In this document: in pieces, positions 43,135-53,945 of the stretch
How positions within the stretch are numbered: position 1 is the first letter of the stretch
Layout of the letters: the number at the start of each line of letters is the position of its first letter
NCBI GenBank assembly: GCA_023897205.1
Contig: JAHWDD010000011.1
Span: forward strand, 1-64,000
DNA: 64,000 bases
Direction of reading: 5' to 3'
Source: Exophiala sp. HKRS030
Taxonomy: Eukaryota > Ascomycota > Eurotiomycetes > Chaetothyriales > Herpotrichiellaceae
The notes under the pieces: model-generated
Databases searched by the model: none
What the model was told of the DNA's origin: nothing
The model's input: only the letters and a program-made list of their open reading frames with translations
Position numbers and translations under genes: made by a program

Positions 43135-45486
43135 TCAACGATCCCCTCTGATTCCTTTCATGAGCATTGGCATGGCAGATAAAGTCGACGAGAACTGCAA
43201 AGTCCGCACAGCTTGTTGTTCTTTGTCAATTTTCATGGCTGGGTGCGTTTGAGCATAGCATGTCGAATGACGAGAGAAGATTCCAGCCTGTAGTATCGAA
43301 TTGAAGAAAATTGGTAAACTAGTAGGCTCGGAATCAGCCGTTGGTCCAACGTTGTCCAGAAATGAAAATACCGCTATCCAGTACGGAGTACATACCTCAT
43401 TTTGTAAAATAGGCTCGGTCTGAAAGTCGTCAAAGTTGAAATTGAAAACCTCAGTTCCAGCACTTTGAGCTTCGGATTCATTTTGCTGGGTATTATCAGT
43501 AACTCTTTCAACTGCCGTAGAATCCGTGTTCTTAGTTCTTGCCACTTGAACAGCACGAGATGCCACATTAGCGACTTCCCTCGGTAGCGTGATGGAAACT
43601 GCAGATGCCGTGAAGAATTCAACATAGCCAAAGTGTCCAACACAGGCATCCAGCAGGCCAAGGTCAGTCGCAGCTGTGGACAAGGCCGGGGACTTGACGA
43701 GATGAATGAAGAGGTTGATCATTGCATGAAGCGGATAGTAGAATGCCAAACACGAAGGCGTGGCTACACTTGGGTTGACAAGTCGAAGGGCTAGAATGAT
43801 CTTGCGTGCGGCTTCGGCGATGATGTTGGACGACGAGGCAATTTGGTCTTTGACAGTGGCGTCAGAGCCAATTCCACTGAACCTTGAAACTAACCAGGGA
43901 TAGAAGAGGTGGCAATGCGCAGCCATGATGCTGCTGTGGATACTGAAATGGAGATACAAGCACTTGTTGACCTGCTTCGGAGAATGCGAAGATCGACCCA
44001 AGCTACCAATCTCGAGGTCTTTTGGTAATTCAGACAGTAAAAGGTTCAGCTCTCCGTGAAATTTGGTGACTGTCTGAATGAGTTCGTGGACGGTCATTGA
44101 AAGTGCTTTGAGGGAAAGAAGCTGACGAGAAATCCCGGACTGGATTTTGGCTAAACGAATCCGAAATCGAAAACCATGGGGATGTGTATGGATGTTGGCA
44201 TAGGCATCGGGCATTGAAATGTTGATAATTTCATCGTCAATAGCCGACGGGCGGCAGCTGCTCAGGGAGAGGTGTTTCTCAAGAGCATACAATGACCACC
44301 ATAGGCTGCTTCTCTCGAGTGCCTCTTTTGGGCATCTCCCCCATGCTCTGTCCGGCTGGCGATGTAGGCCCTTAGCTTGAGCTAGATGAACTGCGTTTGA
44401 ACACAAGAAATACTTGAGACTAGGACTGTCCAAGCCTTCAGTATAACATGACTATATTGCTGTTAATCACAGGCTCCCAAGTTCATGTGCTAGCGTAACG
44501 TTACCATCAATATTAAGGCTCGTATTGCCGTCAAGTTGGAGGGTGGGAGGAGAAGTTTGGTGAGCACTGATAATGACATCTTAAAATAGCGTCCTGCATC
44601 TGCTTGGGCTGTTGCAAAAGACACGAGAGATTCTTCTGATAGTATACTTTGAAGACCAGAAGCGTAAATGACATTCCGAAGCGCGTAAAATGCGGCATCG
44701 TTTCTCTGTGTTTGAGTACGATAGTGGCCTCGCAAACGAGATTCGAAGGCGGCACGATCAACAATTCCAAGCGACGCCTCCCAACAATTATGGAAGAATG
44801 CTTCAGGCTCGAATGTGAGATGACGGTCAACAACGAGGAGAGTAACGGTATGAGCTTACCGTCGACATAGTTGAAAGCTATTGATTCATCAACCTCCTCA
44901 ATAACAGATACAGCCGACAAGTAATTGTCGCACGAGGAATTCTGAACAAGATCTCTTGTAAAACGTTTTGCAGCTGAAGCAAAGTCTCGGTCTCCAGTGG
45001 TATCCCAAACCCACTTCGAGCCTGTCGCTGAACAGATCGAAGTCCATGACCAAGGTTCGTGATATTCCCAAACGGCGTCTTCAGGTACAGTTTCACCGTG
45101 CTCATTGATGCAGGTCTGGTCGGAAAAGCCTCTGTCAAAACCAGGGAGTGGCTGACTTGGATGTCTCTGGAGTGTGGTTTCATCGTCGTTCACTGCAGTG
45201 TCCAAGGTGATATCGATATTAGTCGCTAGAGCAGAATCCCGTGTCCTTGATGCGTGACCATTGTGAGTCTTTCGTCTCCGACGCTGGGTCGCTGGTGGGT
45301 AGATGCATTCTTTACCCAACCTCAGACAGTCTTTACAAGGTGCGCCGCCATTACCTTTTCAAAATCAGTTCAGGGCCATCGAGAACAGTAGAAGTCAAGT
45401 AGATCACATCTAACTTTTCTCTGTCGGCAATTGCAACATGCGATTGTCACTCTATCGGTTCTTTGTCGGGGTGAATGTTCCGGCAT
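43135..45486 (-). CDS. Zn2Cys6 fungal transcription factor (fungal_trans type)
   Basis: A nuclear regulator of about 728 residues. Exons are 45486-45408, 45354-44860, 44800-44505 and 44451-43135. The zinc cluster is split by intron 1 (45355-45407): exon 1 ends CCNCRQRKVR and exon 2 continues CNGGAPCKDCLRLGKEC, giving C-x2-C-x6-C-x5-C-x2-C-x6-C. The activation/middle domain runs from NYVDAFFHNCWEASLGIVDR through a GLDSPSLKYFLCSNAVHLAQAKGLHRQ region and SSLWWSLYALEKHLSLSSCRPSAIDDE. Exon lengths sum to a multiple of three. The stretch 43399-43292 begins GTATGT and ends CTACAG and is 108 bp, so it may be an optional or real fourth intron without frame change. One TACGGAGTA lies at 43382-43390 inside it. 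The target genes are unknown. Confidence 0.85.
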
Positions 45487-46089
45487 GTTTCGAGGACTAC
45501 TCGCCTGAGGATCTCACAGATTCTCACGGTGGAGGGTGGGAGAAGAGAGGCGTGGCGGAGAGAAGAGAGATGTTCATTGTGAGGTTCCGGATGGAAGGAC
45601 AGGTTGATGGTAAATCACCAAGTAGATTACAAATTTGCAGAGGTTGCTGGACTCCAGTAACTTTGAAGTACCCAAAGGTACCTAGGAAGATTAGGTCAAG
45701 TAGATAGCCACAGGGGTAGTGGTAGGCACCAAGTGCCTAAACTTGAGCCCTGATTGGAGCTAATAATACCGTGGTTCAGGTAAGGCACCTGCTTAGACTT
45801 GTGACTAATCCAGGTGGCGTTTATGCCCCGGCCTTTGCTCGGGCTCCATGATACAAACCGCGACGCAATATCCAGTACTGACTCCGAATCAAGGCAATAA
45901 ATGAATTTCCGATGTTGAGAACTTTTCTTTATTTATAATTTATGTATGTATCAAGATACTCTGAAAACACCGAGGCAGACTCAACCTCGTATAATATTAA
46001 AACACATTCCAGCCGCATGAAAACGAATGATCCTTGTGGACTACGATAGTACGATCTTCTACCAACACCCACGAGTCTAGTCACCCATC
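45487..46089. promoter_or_regulatory. Divergent intergenic region
   Basis: 603 bp between the Zn2Cys6 gene and the AhpD-like gene, AT-rich at 45900-45960. No gene recognised. Confidence 0.45.
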
Positions 46090-47099
46090 ATGGACTCAAC
46101 GTCGACAAGTGGCACGCATACACCAATGTCGACCGCATCGTCTGCCACGCAAGAGACCAGCACATCCAGCGTTTCTGCCTCTGAAACAACTCCTGTGTCC
46201 CGTGTGAAGTCTTTGGACTTTTCTACATTACAACAATTATTCGCCGATTCCTCTTCGTCTCCTTTATGGTATATCTTAACTACGGCAATTCTGCTATCCT
46301 TCCACAAGGAAAGGCTTACGGGCGATCTGTGGAGGTATCTGTCCTCCTCTGCTTCTATATCGGAAGAAACCCAAGATCGCAACGAAGACGACCTCCTCGC
46401 CATTGCAAGGCGTATCCGTGAATCATGCCTCAAATCTAGTACCCTTGTGGGCTTTCCTAGGGTAAGGACCGTCGCTACTACTTCCGATACTTCTCACGTC
46501 AAGCATACGGGCTAACCCATCTCCTTCTTCCAGGCCATTAATGCTCTCTTTTCATTGTCCACATCAATCAGCACCACAAACCCGACACTCTCAAGCACCC
46601 TAGCATCCGACACATCATTACGAGCTCCTCTTGACGGGGCCGCAAAGTACGACCGTGGCCTTACGTTCTTCAAACAAATCTACACCAAGCATACATCCCG
46701 AGTACTCTCGGCCATGGACAGTACTTCCGGCGGCGATCTCACACATTTTGCGATCAACTGTATCTACGGCGAACTCCTAAGCGAGCACACCATCATCGGC
46801 GCCCAGGAGACGGGACTACTTGAATTTGTGTGCTGTCTCGCTGACGGATGCGGCCCACAAGCGAAAGGGTACGTGTGTCATCCTCCCGTGTTTTTAGGAA
46901 TAACGAGCTAACAGAGATTTTCTCCGGCGTGTGTAGACATTTCTTTGGTTCCTTGAATCTCGGCACAAGCAACGACACACTCCGAATGACGGTGGACCTT
47001 ACAGAAGAGATAGCACGACAGTTGCGGTTGACGTGTCCGTGGAAAGACCCGGACGTGCGTGAGGAATTTGCGTTTCTGGAAAGAGTTATGCGATCTTGA
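46090..47099 (+). CDS. AhpD-like / carboxymuconolactone-decarboxylase-fold protein
   Basis: A 289-residue protein with exons 46090-46461, 46534-46868 and 46937-47099. After a Ser/Thr-rich N-terminus the conserved segments are LLAIARRIRESCLKSSTLVGFPRAINALFSL, FFKQIYTKHTSRVL, INCIYGELLSEHTIIGAQETGLLEFVCCLADGC, and HFFGSLNLGTSNDTLRMTVDL. The first reads GFPRAINALFSL after splicing across intron 1, a characteristic phrase of fungal members of the AhpD-like superfamily. The usual redox CxxC/His proton-relay motif of bacterial AhpD is not evident: the segment CCLADGCGPQAKGHFFG has Cys and His but different spacing. Catalytic activity is therefore uncertain; mitochondrial or peroxisomal roles have been suggested for such fungal proteins. 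No targeting signal is obvious. Confidence 0.78.
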
Positions 47100-48689
47100 A
47101 CATCTCTGTCCCGTTCAGGACCGAGTATTCGCAAATACTTGAAGGACCGAGTGGATGACGAGAGGATCCGTGGGGACTGTTTGTATACCTAACCCCGAGA
47201 CCTGTCACATTTGGGACGTGTTGTTGTCCGCATGCGATCTGAAAAACGGACCTTGAAGGTCTCCCTGTGAAAAGACCACATTTACAAAAGGACCGATTGG
47301 GCGATTACAGTGTGGGGGAAAGGAGATACCACGCGCGATGCTATAGCAGACATACACACCAACAGAGATGCGTTGGACCAGAGATGGTGGTCAGTGGCTC
47401 ATGCTTAGCAGTGTTATAGTCTCGCCATCTCTCCGCGGTCATCACAGGAAACATCACACCATCGCTACAGATCAGCAAACAGCCGATTGGTTTTCAAGTC
47501 ATGTTTATCACCGACGAGATGACCACCAACACAGCTGGGACTGTACGAAAACAGACATCAGATAGCGACTTTGATGTCTACTCGGGGTGATATCTAGGCC
47601 ATGTTCGGCGACGAATGTGGGTGAAAGAAGAGAAGAAGACAAAAGAATGACCGATTGGGTCGGTGGACTGAATGGATCATGTATGATGATAAGGAGTCTT
47701 GGTTCTTACGGACAGGGGGTCTAGAGCAGGGAAGAAGGACGATAAGAGACCTGGTCAGAGACAAGTATAATGCGTGACAATATCAGAAGCTCATACTTAG
47801 TTTTTCGAGATACACAGAAATGACCGATTGGTTTTTATATCGACCTAGGTAGGTAGTTGACTGGTTTACGAATGCAAGATAATGGTAGTCGAACCCTCTG
47901 CTAGACAAGAGTCGAGGTGTTGTTTATCACTGATACAAAGGCGACAAAACGCAGAAGGATGAGTTTGAATCGTGAGTAACTTGCATCGGATAACGACCCT
48001 TGTAAATCCATAAGCTTGCTGAACAAGACTACTCCGCAGTTTGTAGCTTTGTACAGTGTTCAGATCCGATGCAAGCCTCGTATAGTTTTACTCGTAGGGG
48101 ATTTTTGAGTCGGTGGTTTCTTTTCAGCCGCAGCCCGGCCGCTCACCTTTGCGGCTGCAAGGGGGACGATAGTATCAAACCACTTGTGAACGAGTCTATT
48201 CTATCAAGAGGCAAAGCAAAGCAAACTTGGTCGGAGTTCCATATGGGGTCTCAGACATACAAGATATCAAATTACTCTGAGCAGTGAGTGTCACGTAACT
48301 TGAATTGTATCCGTGCCAAGGGATTGAGACTGTACTGATTGCCAGAGATAAAGGGCGAGGCCAATGCTGTACGAGTAAGGGAGAGGAGGAGGAAGAGTGA
48401 GATCAACAGTATGTTCTTCTCATATATGATCTAACGAAGAGAAAGCCCTTGTATCGCAAAAGTATCACAGCACTCCGTGAGGATATACATACGAGCCATT
48501 CCCGCACCCGACCACTGTACTCTGTGTGCCAAAGCTTTTTTCTTTCCATCATATTGGATTGTTCCTTAAAACCACCATACCGCCGTGACGAGATACCCTG
48601 TGTGGGTCACTTGTATTTCGAACCTAGACCTCCTTGTCTTTCCAGGCTCATAAGATTCAGTCGTAGAGAAGTAGTAGACGGTTAAACCT
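47100..48689. other. Gene-free interval with spaced CCGATTGG repeats
   Basis: 1.6 kb with no gene supported. It contains four copies of a CCGATTGG core at 47291, 47481, 47649 and 47822 (see repeat entry), probably within or beyond the 3' untranslated regions of the flanking genes. Confidence 0.5.
47291..47831 (+). repeat. Spaced direct repeat GACCGATTGG
   Basis: Exact GACCGATTGG occurs at 47291-47300, 47649-47658 and 47822-47831, and AGCCGATTGG at 47481-47490. All are in the same orientation, 168-190 bp apart. On the minus strand the core reads CCAATCGG, a CCAAT box. Flanking sequences are only weakly alike. Confidence 0.75.
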
Positions 48690-50618
48690 TTACTGTGCAG
48701 GCTCAAAGTACCGTTTGAGAACTTGCTTCTTATTCACCTTTCCCATTGCGTTTCTTTCAATGGAGTCAACAATCTTTAGAATCGAGGGAACTTTGTACGG
48801 TGCCATGTCTTCTTTCAAATAACTTCGAAATGTCTTTAGGTCGATTGGTGACTTGTCCTGTTTTTTTTTAAAGGAGAAAGTGTCAGTCCATACCTTTTCA
48901 AAAACGACGTGACTGAGAGCGAGAAAAACCACGGTGGGCAAGAAGGCACAACAGGACCAAAAAAAAACCACTCACCGGATCTCGAAGAGTCACCACGGCG
49001 GCAACTCTCTGACCCCATTCGACATCCTCGACGCCGACGACGACCACTTCTCTGACCACGTCACCCAACACTTCATTCCCGAGGATCTTCCTCTCGACCT
49101 CGAGTGCCGAAATCTTGTACCCACCGGACTTGATCAGGTCGACGCTCTCCCGTCCGAGGATGAAATAAGCACCGTCGGCGTCTCTCTTCGCCACGTCTCC
49201 CGTCTTGAACCATCCGTCGTCGGTGAACGACTCTGCCGTCGCCTTTTCACGTTGGAAGTACTCGGCGAAAAGACTCGGCCCCCGGACCTCGATGTTGCCG
49301 GCCTCGTCCTGACCGTCCGAGGTGATCACCTTGCCGGTTTCGCTGGTCAATCGAACGTGCACACCGGGCAGAGGCCAGCCGACACTCCCGTCGATCCGCT
49401 TCTCGCGTTCCAACCCGCAACTCAACGCCATGCCGATTTCGGTCATGCCGTAACGTTCGAGGAGTTCGTGGCCCGTGATCTCCTCGAACTTGCGTTTCGT
49501 CGACACGGGCAGGGCAGCGGACCCACTCACGACCAACCGGAGCGCGTGTGCGCCTCGTCGGGCGGCCGCCTCACATTCGGTACCCCGAATCTTGCCGTCG
49601 AAATGGTCGATGAGCCTCGAATAGACGGTCGGCACGGCCATGAACATGGTCGAAGTGCCTCTTTCGGACCACCGGGTCCAGACGACGCTGGGGTCGAATC
49701 TGAGGTGCATCTCGACCGTCCCACCGGCCAACAAGGTCGCGGTGAGACCGTTGATGATGCCGTGGACGTGGTGCAGCGGTAGGACGTGGATGAGGTGGTC
49801 TTGGCGGCTGTACTTCCACGCGTCGACGAGAGATTGGGCCTGGAAGGTGATGGTCTCGTGAGTACTCACGCAGCCCTTGGGTCGGGACGTCGTGCCGGAC
49901 GTGTAGATGATGAGGGCTCGGCGGGACAGAGAGAACGCGTTGGTGAATTTGGGCAGCAGCGAGGTCGAGCGGCCGCCGCTGGGCGGGGCTTGAGAGAAGG
50001 GGGTGATGGTGATTAAAGGAATTGTCGGTGCTTGCTCGCGGAGACCGGCTTCGAATTTGGAGAACGACGGGTGAAGGATGATTAATGAAGGGCCGGAGTC
50101 GGAGATTGTGTATTGTAACTCTTTGAGCGGGTGTGATGTGCCTGTACACACACATTGTCTGTTAGTATTGGAATACGGTGGCGTCCAGGGTTCAAGATCC
50201 ACCTACACAAAGGTACAGAGATGGCTCCGGATGCCCAGATCGCCCATTGCGTGACTACATAGTCATACCCCGAGGGTGTGAGGAAAGCCACGCGAGGCTC
50301 CTCCCCCACGGGGCCAGGAGGCTGGAGAAATTGCTCGATCTGTGCTTTAAAGATGGCCACATCGTTCAACAACTCCGAGTACGTGAAGCTCTGATTCCGC
50401 GTCTTGTCGATGATGGCCGGTTTATGGGGTTCCGCCAGAGCGTGTGACCTGGCCTGCAGAAAAAGAGGAAGTTCTGGTATTGAGATGTCAAGGTGTGGTT
50501 TCGACGATTGTGATTGCGAGCTTAGAGATCGTATCCGGGTCTGGAACTGGAAGTCCGACGGGAGTGACCACCTGCTGCTGGCACGTTGTGGGACAATGGG
50601 AGACTCTGTGGCCATCAT
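48690..50618 (-). CDS. Malonyl-CoA synthetase-like (ACSF3-type) acyl-CoA ligase
   Basis: An ANL-superfamily adenylating enzyme of 581 residues that would activate malonate or a related short acid to its CoA ester. Exons are 50618-50207, 50141-48976 and 48857-48690 (introns of 65 and 118 bp). Motifs are P-loop YTSGTTSRPKG, LPLHHVHGIINGLTATLLAGG (very typical of ACSF3 malonate-CoA ligases), the VPTVYSRLID segment, ERYGMTEIGMALS and GWPLPGVHVRL. Also present are GWFKTGDVAKRD, the hinge GRESVDLIKSGGYKISALEVE, and in exon 3 the catalytic-lysine region PYKVPSIL-ERNAMGKVNKK. The N-terminal about 45 residues are Ser/Arg-rich with few acidic residues, fitting a mitochondrial presequence. The C-terminal PAQ is not a peroxisomal PTS1. 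Two adjacent ATGs (50618 and 50615) compete as start. Confidence 0.88.
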
Positions 50619-51475
50619 TTTGACGACGACGTAGTATATGACTGTATTGTTGTACACTGAATGTAGTAGAAGCGAGTATTTGTGCCGGTAGTGTCGCGTT
50701 GACGGACGGCGAGAGGGCGAAAGGCGGCGCCATTGTCAAGGTATTAATACCCCGTATACGGGCCCAGCGAAATTTGCTGGGGATGCCAAAAATGGACAGC
50801 TTTGCCCCCAACGAGGCTCAAAATGAATATGGTCCGACGCGCGAATCAATTTGGGCAATCGAGAAAGGGTCGATCGAAGTGCCGGCAGATCATGGGAGTT
50901 GGGCAAAGATCCAGAGGTCGAGGGCAGGGCAGAGATTGCGTTCGGTGATTCTTTTAGGGACCGAGACGAGGGTATATTCCGAACTCCGCAAGGCTGCACG
51001 AGGCTGAGGGATGAAGTGATCGTTGATAATCAATCGCGCAGTGTCCGTATGATCTATGAACAGAAATCTCATTGTTCCAGCTCAGTAACCTCTTCCTTTC
51101 TTTCTTTTGTCCTGTTCTGTTTTTCTCGTGTATTCTCGTGATAAGGAAACATATTGTCGCACATCGTCATCAATACCTCTCTGTGCCGTGCTCGCAAAAT
51201 CGCCCATCAAATGATATCCTGAAGTTCAAGCGCTAATCATAACAGTCTTTGCAGTCATCATGCTATATCAATGTGAGTAGTGCCCTTCTCAAATTCTGCC
51301 TATCACCCAATAGACTTGTCAACAAATTTCCCTTTGCCATTGATAAATCTGGCATCCAACTCGATTGTCGATATATCGTATTGTACGCCTCGCTCTTGGC
51401 CCGTCAAACACCATCCAACATATCGTCGCATCACATCAAAACCATCCCGGAAAACTTGATGCTCTCTTGGTATAT
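50619..51475. promoter_or_regulatory. Intergenic
   Basis: 857 bp upstream of the acyl-CoA ligase gene and downstream of the F-box-like gene. No gene recognised. Confidence 0.45.
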
Positions 51476-52894
51476 TCAATATTGATCAAACAACAGATCC
51501 AGTCCGTATTTCTCTTCCTCCTCAAAAGGGTCTTGGGCAGCGACATAGCCGTCCAACCTGAACTTTCTTTCCTCTCTTCGCTCGTGCCGTGAACGTTGTT
51601 CTTGTCGACAATGCTTACACCATCGCTCTTTTTCCAGCACACCTTCGAATCCGAAGCTGTGCATGTACATCCTTCGAGGAGCACTCGCTATCCAGCAGGG
51701 AGCACATCGAGCCTCTCGTCTGCCGTCCGGTGGTGGAATCTGATCGAGTGCTTTCCAGCCCCGGTCGACCTTTTTTGGTGGAGGCATGAATGGCGACGCC
51801 GGTTTGCCAGTTTTGCTCGCTCTCCATTCCCGAAACGCGGCTCTTCGATTCGAGCCCGGCCCAATCCAGATGAAGCCGAATCTGGCCAGGATCCTGCTTC
51901 TCGCGGCCCTGGTCTCCCTCTTGGCCTGACGTTTACGGCATTTGATCTCCCTTCGAAATCGCCATTTGTCAAACGCATCGACAACCTTTCGCTCCAGCCC
52001 ACTGATCTCCATTTCATCGAGATCCTCTTCCCGACGGGCTTTCTGCTCCATCTCAAAACAGGTCACGCATCCCCACCAGAGTTCGAACGCAAAGGTGCCG
52101 CAAGCAGCACACACACCCACGTCTTCCGGCGGATTGACCAGACTTTGACCCTGGAACACCCAGCGACGGACCCGTTTGCCCCTGCTGACGATTTTCGCGG
52201 TATCGCTCCTTTTGACCCAGTTCTCCTTCCACCATGACCCTTCCACGTCACGGTACCTCCGCATGCAGTCTTTGCACATTCTATTGTGGGCGGATTTGGC
52301 GCCCAGGCCGGTCCCACGGGTGCTCATGCGCTCGACAAAGTTCCACACCGGTTTCAACTGCAGGCAAGCGTAGCATCGCAACTCTTTGGCGGGGCGTTCG
52401 ACCAGTCGAAAGTCAAACGCGTCGTGCAGCAATTCCCACAGATGCCCGAATCGGTTTCGGGGGTAGAGAGTCCTGTAGGCTCGAAATTGTCGAACCTCAT
52501 CTTCGAGATATTGCTGCACCAACTTGTCGCGGACACGCCGGATCTTGTCTGGCGTGAGCAAGGCGTGCATCGCACGACATGTCTGACGTAGGGCGAGCAA
52601 TGTGTCGAAATTCAGGTACTTGGTGGCGATGGCGTAGTGCAGATCGGTTGACAGTATGTCGAGGAACGGACTGTGGTTCCGGCTACCTTCTGATGACCTT
52701 CGGATTATCGGGATAGACACCGCCTCCAGGAATCTAGTTGATGTTCGACGGAGCGTCGTGGCGGCATTTTGAGCCTTGGAGGGGGCAAGTTGCTGATTGT
52801 CGTATGCGCTTGTAGCTGTCACACCCTCAGAGACTTGGACCGATGATGAATCTTTGACATTTTTGCCTCGCAGAAACATGTCGTGATCCAGCAT
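51476..52894 (-). CDS. F-box-like protein with cysteine-rich region
   Basis: An intronless 472-residue protein. After a polar N-terminus, residues about 75-118 form an F-box-like helical segment (FLDILSTDLHYAIATKYLNF, LLALRQTCRAMHALL), which would contact Skp1 in an SCF ubiquitin ligase. It is followed by CxxC pairs that look like zinc-binding knuckles: CYACLQLKPVWNF, NRMCKDCMRRYRD, GVCAACGTFAF/WGCVTCFE, and later ARCAPC and WCKHCRQEQ. A long basic, helical stretch (ERKVVDAFDKWRFRREIKCR) lies between them. Several filamentous fungi carry families of F-box plus Cys-rich proteins of this layout. No substrate can be inferred. The start at 52894 is the first ATG of the frame. Confidence 0.82.
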   Translation of the reverse strand: MLDHDMFLRGKNVKDSSSVQVSEGVTATSAYDNQQLAPSKAQNAATTLRRTSTRFLEAVSIPIIRRSSEGSRNHSPFLDILSTDLHYAIATKYLNFDTLLALRQTCRAMHALLTPDKIRRVRDKLVQQYLEDEVRQFRAYRTLYPRNRFGHLWELLHDAFDFRLVERPAKELRCYACLQLKPVWNFVERMSTRGTGLGAKSAHNRMCKDCMRRYRDVEGSWWKENWVKRSDTAKIVSRGKRVRRWVFQGQSLVNPPEDVGVCAACGTFAFELWWGCVTCFEMEQKARREEDLDEMEISGLERKVVDAFDKWRFRREIKCRKRQAKRETRAARSRILARFGFIWIGPGSNRRAAFREWRASKTGKPASPFMPPPKKVDRGWKALDQIPPPDGRREARCAPCWIASAPRRMYMHSFGFEGVLEKERWCKHCRQEQRSRHERREERKFRLDGYVAAQDPFEEEEKYGLDLLFDQY

Positions 52895-53945
52895 GTTCCA
52901 AACCGCGACAGAGAGACAAGCAAAAATAACAACTTTATCAATGATCCAGATGATTTGACGGGTGAATTACTGTGAGGCTGAAAAGTAACGATGTTGAGTG
53001 TCCGTACTCGTCGAGTCGTCGTGTCGGGCCGGACTTTCGTAGACAAAAAGATCAACGACCGAGATAATGTCTATTTCAATCGAGATGTTTTTGAGGATCA
53101 TACCAGCAACTTTACAGGAGTGGCCAGGATTGAAATCCCCATTCCAGAGATTGTTGATGTCTGGGATGTGGTTGATAACGATGGCGGGGTTTTGGGTTTG
53201 TAGCGAGAAAGACAAGAAAGTCGGAGAGATCAGACAGTCAGGCTGCCAATGTATGTGTGATGGGATGATCACTGCATGTGACACCATTTGTTGAATCTAA
53301 CACTACGAATAGGTAAGGTCCTTACTCCGTACAAAAAACAGGGATGGGCGGGATTCATCAGCCGCCAGCGACAAAGGCAGCAGGGGTTGTTGTAGGAGAG
53401 TGACTTCAGCCTAATGAAAAGATACGGAGTAAGTCTGTCAAATCACTTGTCAGATCTAGGCACTGCCTCAATTCATCAGCCACATCTTCATCTTCGAATA
53501 CAGTCAATACTCTCTGATTCAGTCCTACTCATCATTTTATAGGTAACGGGTTGACGCAAATACATAGAGACATGAAACAACAAGGAACAAGGAAAAAAAA
53601 AGACTGTCGCTCTTCATCTAATCGTATGATTAATGGTATCGGTCGTCGCACATGTAAATACCTGACCTATACGGAGCGCCTTCTCCTTCAGAATGCAATG
53701 CTTCAATCGCTGTGCAAAAGGCAAAGGACACAGAGCCCATCGTACAAATACAGTACACTAGGTCATGGAAACAGACATTTCAAAATCGGCTGGCCTTGCT
53801 TCCTTTCTGAAAACCTTTCTTCATATCAAGACTTGTTCGAGAAGGCCGATGATTTCGTTCTCCAAAGGTTCCGAGTCAGATGAATGCCAAAAAGCATGTA
53901 TAAATACGTAGTAGACACGAATCTCGTAAAACAAGAGAGCTTTCT
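52895..53945. other. Intergenic
   Basis: About 1 kb with no gene supported. It contains two exact 9-mers, TACTCCGTA at 53323-53331 and TACGGAGTA at 53423-53431, in opposite orientations 91 bp apart. Confidence 0.5.

Noticed and set aside
48600..48630. Possible tRNA B-box (TTCGAACC on the plus strand)
   Set aside because: The flanking T-arm stem is not complementary and no A-box or acceptor stem is found.
48934..49782. 282-codon plus-strand frame opposite the acyl-CoA ligase
   Set aside because: It lies exactly antisense to a well-conserved enzyme with high third-position GC; no family pattern.
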